This document shows positions 1 through 5,060 of a stretch of DNA of 6,740 bases, in pieces. The stretch covers positions 1 to 6,740 of the forward strand of contig JBKCEW010000002.1 in assembly GCA_046304235.1 (NCBI GenBank), given 5' to 3'. Source of the DNA: CANHVK01 sp046304235. GTDB taxonomy: Bacteria > Bacteroidota > Bacteroidia > Flavobacteriales_D > Crocinitomicaceae. The notes beneath the pieces are model-generated. The model did not search any database. It was not told where the DNA came from and saw only the letters and a list, made by a program, of their open reading frames with translations. The position numbers and the translations under genes were made by a program. The first letter of the stretch is position 1. The number at the start of each line of letters is the position of its first letter.

Positions 1-1
1 A

Positions 2-448
2 TATCATAAACCTAAAAAAATCTCTCCTAAAAAAATCAAATTATTGTCCAGTAATTACCTTAAAAAAGGTAGTGAAAGAGATCGGTATAAATTTTTGAAG
101 GTTGAAAAAATTTCAGAAAACAAATATGAATTTATTGTCAATACAAATTCTGAAGTAGATTTCGTTTCTATGCCATTTATCATACGAATAGTTGGTGATG
201 CAACTATAATTTCAGTTTTAAACAACGAAGGCTATGTGAATAAAGACATATCTGTTTGGGGAAGAAAATTAACAATAGATTGCTTTGAAAAAATCGAAAC
301 AAAAGAACCTTTGATTTTTAAGATAAACTTAAGTAGCACATCTTCATCAAAGAAATTTAAAACAATTATCTCCAAGTTTAAAACATCGTGCGAAAAATGT
401 GTCGGTACTTTTGTTATAAAGTATCCAATAAATGATAGTAAATTATAA
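2..448 (+). CDS. Unrecognised protein, 3' end only
   Basis: The reading frame is open to the left edge of the window, and 148 residues are visible before the TAA stop at 446-448. The TTG at 44 is therefore unlikely to be the true start, and no in-frame ATG precedes it; the gene most likely begins outside the window. The visible part is lysine-rich (the first 14 residues include six Lys). From about residue 30 it alternates short hydrophobic and polar stretches, as expected for a beta-rich domain. A Ser/Thr/Lys-rich stretch follows (about 111-120), then a CEKC (CxxC) pair at about residues 130-133. No signal peptide or membrane segment is seen in this part. I do not recognise the family and assign no function. 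It converges on the PHP-glycosyltransferase gene across a 126-base gap. That a gene lies here is moderately certain; its identity is unknown. Confidence 0.6.
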   Translation, partial: YHKPKKISPKKIKLLSSNYLKKGSERDRYKFLKVEKISENKYEFIVNTNSEVDFVSMPFIIRIVGDATIISVLNNEGYVNKDISVWGRKLTIDCFEKIETKEPLIFKINLSSTSSSKKFKTIISKFKTSCEKCVGTFVIKYPINDSKL

Positions 449-542
449 TCTTATTCGTTTGTAAATTGATTTTATTCAGCATTAAAATATTGGTTCTTAA
501 TAATATAATTAATTTCAAATAGAATCTAATTGTAAATAAATT

Positions 543-586
543 AAATAAAGAATAAAATTTAGTGTAAACTGTGTTTACACTAAATT
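543..586 (-). terminator. Rho-independent terminator of the PHP-glycosyltransferase gene
   Basis: A perfect inverted repeat has arms at 558-569 and 573-584, extendable by two A-T pairs to 556-586, around a three-base loop at 570-572. Read on the minus strand, the stem is followed at once by a T-rich tract (557 down to 543, only two A and one C among the T). The stem overlaps the last codons and the TAA stop (577-575) of the gene. The T tract sits on the minus-strand side, so it should mainly stop that transcript. The plus-strand side is only weakly T-rich, so it may act poorly on the incoming unknown gene. Confidence 0.8.
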
Positions 587-3220
587 AACTTTCTTCATCA
601 AATCGTTCAAAATTTGCTCCTTAGCATAGGCTTTACTTCTTTGTATGGCAGCTTCTTTTAATAAATTAATTTGATCTCTATTTGCATAAGATGTTTCAAT
701 GGCATTTAACATGTCTTTTTTGTTTGTACATAAATACCCGCATTCTTCGTGTTTGATTATGTCTTTTGGACCTTTGGAATTATAAGCAATCACCGGCAAA
801 CCGCAACTTAAAGCTTCTAACACAACACAACTAAAGGTGTCAAATTTGGAAGGTAATAACAGTAAATCTGCAGAGGAGTACATGTTAGCGAGGGTTTCTT
901 TCGATTGCCAACCTATAATAAGTGAATTTGGAATATTTGTTTTTATTTTTTGATATGCAGGACCTTCTCCAACAAAAACCATTTTATAATCAATCTCTTT
1001 TTTGTCGAGCGATTTACTAATTTCAATTAAATCATTTAGCCCTTTTTCTTCACTTAGTCTACCAACAAATAAAAGTGTAAATACATCTTTTTCAATGCCG
1101 AAAACTTTTTCTCTCTGATCTGCTTGAGGAACAAAACATTCACTTACCCAATGTGCAGTTAGATGAACTTTATTTTCTGAAAATTCCATTTCCTTTCCAG
1201 TAAGCCATTTTTGTTGGTCTGTATTTAAAACAAAAAGATCATCAAATCCTTTGTAAAAAGCCCTAATAAATCGTCTTGCTCTATTTAAATTATGAACATC
1301 AAAATTCAATACTTTTCGTGCAAACATGATCCAGTCTGTATGTATAAAGAAGGATGCTGGAACCTTATAAGCATTTTTTAAATACAATGAAATTAATCCC
1401 ATGACTCCTTCAGTCGAACACATGATTCTATCATATTCTCCTTTATGAAATATTTCATGAATCTGATTGAGGTTTGGTATTCTTATTGGTTGTTGTTTAT
1501 AAAAAGGCAAGGTGTATTCTCCTAAAGGTTTAACTACAATAAGGTGATCGTCTGATTCTATTTCACTACTACAAATTAAAATATCTATAGGTAGATTTTT
1601 AGCTTTTATTTCCTTGTGTAAATCTTGTAATGCACTTGAAACACCATTTTTATCTGTGAACGTATCTGTCAACCACAACATACGTTTTGGATGATTGTAT
1701 TTACCAATTTTATCAGCAAAATCATTCAATAATGGCCTGCTGTTGTAAAGCACTTTTGTACTGGTGAAATTCGCCCCTAGAATTAGAGTTGAACCGAAAA
1801 ATGGAAATGGTAATCCTTTGAAAAAACCAGAATAATCTTTTGCAGAAAAGTTTGGGTTTTTGTCTTTTGTAGGAAAAAGTAAATTCCTGAAGTCTGAAGG
1901 AACCTCTAAATTGGAAATGACATCTTCTAACTTTAAATTTGTTAGATTTTCATTTTCAAGTATTTCTTGAATTTTTAAGTTCAATCGATCAAATAATATT
2001 TCACTAAAAGCGGCAGAAATATTGTTCAATGCTTCGTGCATTGTTTGCGTCATTTCTTCAGCTGGTAATTGATGTGCTTTTGAAATACGAACAGCTTCGT
2101 CAAAAATGGGTTTGTATATTTTTGGTAATAACAAACGTTTTGATTTTGATGGAGTTTTGCCGGTGAAACAGTCGTGGAATAAACGGACAAATCGCATCGT
2201 TTTTTTATTTCGACTTAACTCTGAAAATAAATTAGATACGATTAAAGCTTCCATTTTTTCTTTGAAAGTCCCTTTGTGCAATAACACTCTAAATAAACCA
2301 GGGTCTTTTTTGTACATTGCTATCTGACATACATAGTCTAATAAAGCAACATTTAGTTTTTCCGCATTTTGATGGGTTCCATATGGAATCATATTTCCTG
2401 CCTTAATAGCTTCTAAAGCAAGTTGGGATGGGGGAGTGTTCTTTAATCGTTCCTGTAAATTGGGTACATATAGGTAACTTCCAGTTTGTCCAGAGAAAAT
2501 CCCCATATGACTATCCGATCCGCCGGACATTGATTTTTTGTACCTGTTTTTACAATATAAATTGATATCTATTCCAAATTCTTTTGCATTTGCTTCAATT
2601 TGTTCTGGTGTAATAGATTCTAACCAAGTTTTTACTAATAGATTTTGCCAAGTATCTCTTTGTCCGTTTAATACTTCAAATCGTTCAAAAATCAACATCA
2701 ATTTTCTGAAAAAATCAAAGGTTGGAATTCCTTTTACACTATAATGATAAAGCGGATGTGCCCAAATCGTAGGTATATCATTTTCACAACAATACTGTAC
2801 AAACTGATAAACGTTTTTACGAAGTTTATTTAATACTTTTTCTTGTTCTTCTGTAAAACCATAGGTCAATACATGTATACCAATATTAAAGTCAGGAACA
2901 GTACAACTAAACTCTGCTCCAACCAATACATCTTTTCCTTCTTTCAAAAGATCAAAACATGATCGAGCATTATTATGATTGGTAATGGTGATGGCGGTAA
3001 CTTCGTTTTTTTTAAGAGTTTTGATTAAGTTTTCCGTTGGTAGCCATGTTTCAGGAACCCCTAAAATTCTACCCATCAACTCATCTGGAACATTACTATT
3101 ATAATCGTGGCAATGTAAATCTATTTTTATTAATTCTTCAATTGAAAATTCTTTTTTTTGTTCAGCTAAAAAAGTACTTAAGTCGTTTTCTAAAGTTTCT
3201 TGAAATTTGATTTGAGACAT
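575..3220 (-). CDS. PHP-domain phosphoesterase fused to GT4 glycosyltransferase
   Basis: This 881-residue protein starts at ATG (3220-3218), behind an A9 run. Residues about 30-285 form a PHP metal-dependent phosphoesterase domain: DLHCH (34-38), TNHN (80-83), GAEFS (101-105), H116, AHP (154-156) and GGSDSH (233-238). Residues about 286-510 are an unassigned, largely helical middle region with a hydrophobic stretch near 464-492. Residues about 512-881 are a GT-B glycosyltransferase of family GT4, with NGVSSAL (525-531), an FIHTDW acceptor-side motif (625-630), FVGRLSEEKG (718-727), FVGEGP (749-754) and the nucleotide-sugar site FDTFSCVVLEALSCGLPV (793-810). GT4 enzymes transfer sugars from nucleotide donors with retention, often to lipid or envelope acceptors; donor and acceptor here are unknown. 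The PHP domain may remove a phosphate from the substrate or product (inference). No signal peptide or clear transmembrane helix is seen, so it is probably cytosolic or membrane-associated. Domain calls are secure; the pathway is not. Confidence 0.93.
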   Translation of the reverse strand: MSQIKFQETLENDLSTFLAEQKKEFSIEELIKIDLHCHDYNSNVPDELMGRILGVPETWLPTENLIKTLKKNEVTAITITNHNNARSCFDLLKEGKDVLVGAEFSCTVPDFNIGIHVLTYGFTEEQEKVLNKLRKNVYQFVQYCCENDIPTIWAHPLYHYSVKGIPTFDFFRKLMLIFERFEVLNGQRDTWQNLLVKTWLESITPEQIEANAKEFGIDINLYCKNRYKKSMSGGSDSHMGIFSGQTGSYLYVPNLQERLKNTPPSQLALEAIKAGNMIPYGTHQNAEKLNVALLDYVCQIAMYKKDPGLFRVLLHKGTFKEKMEALIVSNLFSELSRNKKTMRFVRLFHDCFTGKTPSKSKRLLLPKIYKPIFDEAVRISKAHQLPAEEMTQTMHEALNNISAAFSEILFDRLNLKIQEILENENLTNLKLEDVISNLEVPSDFRNLLFPTKDKNPNFSAKDYSGFFKGLPFPFFGSTLILGANFTSTKVLYNSRPLLNDFADKIGKYNHPKRMLWLTDTFTDKNGVSSALQDLHKEIKAKNLPIDILICSSEIESDDHLIVVKPLGEYTLPFYKQQPIRIPNLNQIHEIFHKGEYDRIMCSTEGVMGLISLYLKNAYKVPASFFIHTDWIMFARKVLNFDVHNLNRARRFIRAFYKGFDDLFVLNTDQQKWLTGKEMEFSENKVHLTAHWVSECFVPQADQREKVFGIEKDVFTLLFVGRLSEEKGLNDLIEISKSLDKKEIDYKMVFVGEGPAYQKIKTNIPNSLIIGWQSKETLANMYSSADLLLLPSKFDTFSCVVLEALSCGLPVIAYNSKGPKDIIKHEECGYLCTNKKDMLNAIETSYANRDQINLLKEAAIQRSKAYAKEQILNDLMKKVNLV

Positions 3221-3222
3221 AG

Positions 3223-3231
3223 TTTTTTTTT
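3223..3231 (-). promoter_or_regulatory. A9 translation-initiation leader
   Basis: On the minus strand a run of nine A ends two bases before the ATG of the PHP-glycosyltransferase. No GGAGG-like site is present. A-rich leaders in place of Shine-Dalgarno sites are usual in Bacteroidota, and this supports ATG 3220 as the start. A homopolymer of this length can vary by slippage, but it lies outside the coding frame, so a change would only alter leader spacing. Confidence 0.5.
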
Positions 3232-3353
3232 GTAAAATTAGCGTGAAAAATTAGCTCTTATTTCTATTTTACAGAAAGTTAATGTACTTAAATCTAGGGT
3301 AATTTTTTAGTTACATAACGCTAATATTGATTTTAATATTTTTTGTTGAATAG

Positions 3354-3376
3354 CACTATAAATAGTGTAATTACAC
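3354..3376. repeat. Two overlapping palindromes, possible operator
   Basis: CACTAT (3354-3359) and ATAGTG (3362-3367) form an inverted repeat around AA. The second arm overlaps a perfect 12-base palindrome, GTGTAATTACAC (3365-3376). They lie 134 bases upstream of the PHP-glycosyltransferase start and 147 bases upstream of the GNAT-nitrilase ATG. Neither is followed by a convincing T tract, so a terminator is unlikely. Dyad symmetry between two divergent genes fits a dimeric regulator site, but the binding protein is unknown and chance symmetry in AT-rich DNA cannot be excluded. Confidence 0.4.
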
Positions 3377-3510
3377 CATTTTTGAATTGATATGTTAATT
3401 GATTGTTGTTTATGTAAATAATTTGTTAAAATAGATGTGTTTTAAAATTAATTTATTGTGAATACTTATTAATACTGGGTGCTGTGTCCTGTAAATGATA
3501 GAAATTTATC

Positions 3511-3518
3511 AAAAAAAA
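3511..3518 (+). promoter_or_regulatory. A8 translation-initiation leader
   Basis: A run of eight A ends five bases before the ATG at 3524. It resembles the A9 leader of the divergent gene, and no Shine-Dalgarno motif is present. This similarity is one reason for choosing ATG 3524 over the upstream GTG at 3479. Confidence 0.45.
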
Positions 3519-3523
3519 TACAG

Positions 3524-5032
3524 ATGATAATTAATAAAGTTGAGATAAGAAATTTACAAATTGAAGATTATCCAAAATTGAAAGTTTCAATGCAAAGTGC
3601 ATACCATGATATGGAAAATGCCTATTGGAAAGAAAAACACATCAAACTTTTATTAAAAAAATTTCCTGAAGGACAAAAAGTAGTTTTTGTAAATGATGAG
3701 CTAGCTGGTTGTGCTTTGTCTATACTTGTGAATTATGAACAAGCTGAACGTGATCACACCTACCTTGAAATAACGGATCAATATACTTTTGGAACTCATA
3801 ATCCCTTGGGGAATGTATTGTATGGGATAGATGTATTTATTGTCCCTGAATTTAGAGGTTTGCGCTTAGGAAGAAGATTGTATGATGAGCGTAAAAGTTT
3901 GTGTGAACAAATGAACTTGAAGGGGATCATTTTTGGTGGGCGTATACCAAACTTTTCTAAATATGCTGATACTGTTTCTCCCAAAGAGTATATCGAAAAA
4001 GTGAAGCTGAAAGAAATTTATGATCCAGTACTTACCTTTCAGTTAAGTAATGATTTTCATGTTTTACGATTAATGACAGGTTATTTACCGAACGATACAA
4101 GTTCACAAGAATATGCGACTTTGTTAGAATGGAACAACATTTTTTATACTACTGAAAAAAACACCAAAAAAACAGATGTTCGTTTAGGTTTAGTTCAATG
4201 GCAAATGAGACCAATGAGTAAGTTGGAAACTCTTTTTGAGCAAATGGAGTATTTCATTGATGCGGTTTCCGATTACAGTTGCGATTTTTGTTTGTTTCCT
4301 GAATTTTTCAATGCCCCTTTAATGGCTGAATATAATGATTTACCCGAATCAGAAGCGATTAGGAAATTAGCGAAATACACCAAAAAATTAAAAGCAAAGT
4401 TTAAAGAGTTCGCAATTTCATACAACATAAATATAATTACGGGTAGTATGCCATTAATTGAAAACGACCATTTATATAATGTTGGTTATTTATGTCGTCG
4501 TGATGGAAGTATTGAGGAATTCAGAAAAATTCATATAACGCCAAGTGAATCGTATTCTTGGGGTATGGTTGGTGGAAACGAATTGAAAACCTTTGATACG
4601 GATTGTGGTCGTATTGGAATTTTGATATGTTATGATTCTGAATTTCCTGAATTAAGTAGAATCTTAGCAGAAGAAGGTATGCAAATCTTATTTGTTCCTT
4701 TTTTAACGGATACCCAAAATGGGTTTCACCGTGTAAAACGTTGCGCTCAAGCACGCGCAATTGAAAATGAATGTTATGTAGCGATTGCTGGTTCAGTTGG
4801 AAATTTACCTAAGGTGAGTAACATGGATATACAATTTGCTCAATCGGCAGTTTATACTCCCTGTGATTTTGCTTTCCCAACGAATGGAGTGAAGGCTGAA
4901 GCGACACCAAATACAGAGATGATTTTGATTTGTGATGTAGATCTTTCGTTGTTAAGAGAATTACATAATTACGGAAGTGTTACTAATTTAAAAGATAGAA
5001 GATTGGATGTATATCAAGTAACGAAGAGTTGA
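3524..5032 (+). CDS. Bifunctional GNAT acetyltransferase / carbon-nitrogen hydrolase (nitrilase superfamily)
   Basis: With the ATG at 3524 the protein has 502 residues. An in-frame GTG at 3479 would add 15 residues but would place the A8 leader (3511-3518) inside the gene, and homology appears to begin at about residue 4, so I prefer the ATG. Residues about 4-205 are a GNAT acyl-CoA N-acyltransferase domain, with the acetyl-CoA-binding stretch VFIVPEFRGLRLGRRLYDE (104-122). Residues about 217-500 are a nitrilase-superfamily amidase with the full triad: E260 (LFPEFF), K335 (FRKIHI) and C369 (ILICYDSEFPE), plus E342 after the lysine. This is the nitrilase branch known for an N-terminal RimI-like fusion (branch 12; Bacillus YhcX is a similar protein), whose substrate is not established as far as I know. 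Probably cytosolic, as no signal peptide is seen. It is divergent from the PHP-glycosyltransferase and convergent with the acyltransferase gene. Confidence 0.92.
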   Translation: MIINKVEIRNLQIEDYPKLKVSMQSAYHDMENAYWKEKHIKLLLKKFPEGQKVVFVNDELAGCALSILVNYEQAERDHTYLEITDQYTFGTHNPLGNVLYGIDVFIVPEFRGLRLGRRLYDERKSLCEQMNLKGIIFGGRIPNFSKYADTVSPKEYIEKVKLKEIYDPVLTFQLSNDFHVLRLMTGYLPNDTSSQEYATLLEWNNIFYTTEKNTKKTDVRLGLVQWQMRPMSKLETLFEQMEYFIDAVSDYSCDFCLFPEFFNAPLMAEYNDLPESEAIRKLAKYTKKLKAKFKEFAISYNINIITGSMPLIENDHLYNVGYLCRRDGSIEEFRKIHITPSESYSWGMVGGNELKTFDTDCGRIGILICYDSEFPELSRILAEEGMQILFVPFLTDTQNGFHRVKRCAQARAIENECYVAIAGSVGNLPKVSNMDIQFAQSAVYTPCDFAFPTNGVKAEATPNTEMILICDVDLSLLRELHNYGSVTNLKDRRLDVYQVTKS

Positions 5033-5060
5033 GGTTATTTTCTCAACCCTTCTTTTATTT
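5023..5060 (+). terminator. Hairpin terminator shared by two convergent genes
   Basis: Arms at 5023-5033 and 5042-5052 pair over 11 positions with a single mismatch (A opposite C on the plus strand, a G-U wobble in the minus-strand RNA), around an eight-base loop. On the plus strand TTTTATTT follows at 5053-5060, so it should terminate the GNAT-nitrilase transcript. The minus-strand side lacks a T tract, so effect on the opposing gene is doubtful. The left arm contains the TGA (5030-5032), the loop holds the opposing TAA (5037-5035), and the right arm encodes the last residues of the opposing protein. Confidence 0.7.

Larger units (their letters stand above)
3221..3523. promoter_or_regulatory. 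Divergent intergenic control region
   Basis: This 303-base, very AT-rich stretch separates the start of the PHP-glycosyltransferase (minus) from the ATG of the GNAT-nitrilase (plus), so it must hold both promoters unless transcription enters from elsewhere. I found no exact Bacteroidota promoter box (TAnnTTTG) on either strand, only one-mismatch forms such as TAATATTG at 3322-3329. It holds overlapping palindromes at 3354-3376, a 9-base direct repeat (AAAATTAGC at 3234-3242 and 3247-3255) and A-rich leaders at both gene starts. A short GTG-initiated in-frame extension (3479-3523) lies at its right end, but I consider it non-coding. Confidence 0.55.

Noticed and set aside
449..542. Possible hairpins or a small gene in the gap after the first gene
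   Set aside because: Only weak, imperfect AT pairings (around 481-515) and no open frame with a plausible start were seen.
2106..2327. Open frame of 73 codons on the plus strand
   Set aside because: It lies wholly antisense to the well-supported PHP-glycosyltransferase and resembles no known protein.
2538..2744. Open frame of 68 codons on the plus strand
   Set aside because: Antisense to the PHP domain coding region; no independent support.
3337..3345. Candidate promoter box TA-TTTTTT-G
   Set aside because: The spacing is one base too long for TAnnTTTG and no convincing -33 TTTG sits at the right distance; in such AT-rich DNA it is not distinguishable from chance.
3479..3523. GTG start giving a 15-residue N-terminal extension of the GNAT-nitrilase
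   Set aside because: The extension is not family-like, covers the A-rich leader, and uses a rarer start codon; ATG 3524 fits better.
3796..3984. Open frame of 62 codons on the minus strand
   Set aside because: Antisense to the GNAT domain, which carries clear motifs on the other strand.
4521..4760. Open frame of 79 codons on the minus strand
   Set aside because: Antisense to the nitrilase catalytic core (K335 and C369 are encoded here on the plus strand).
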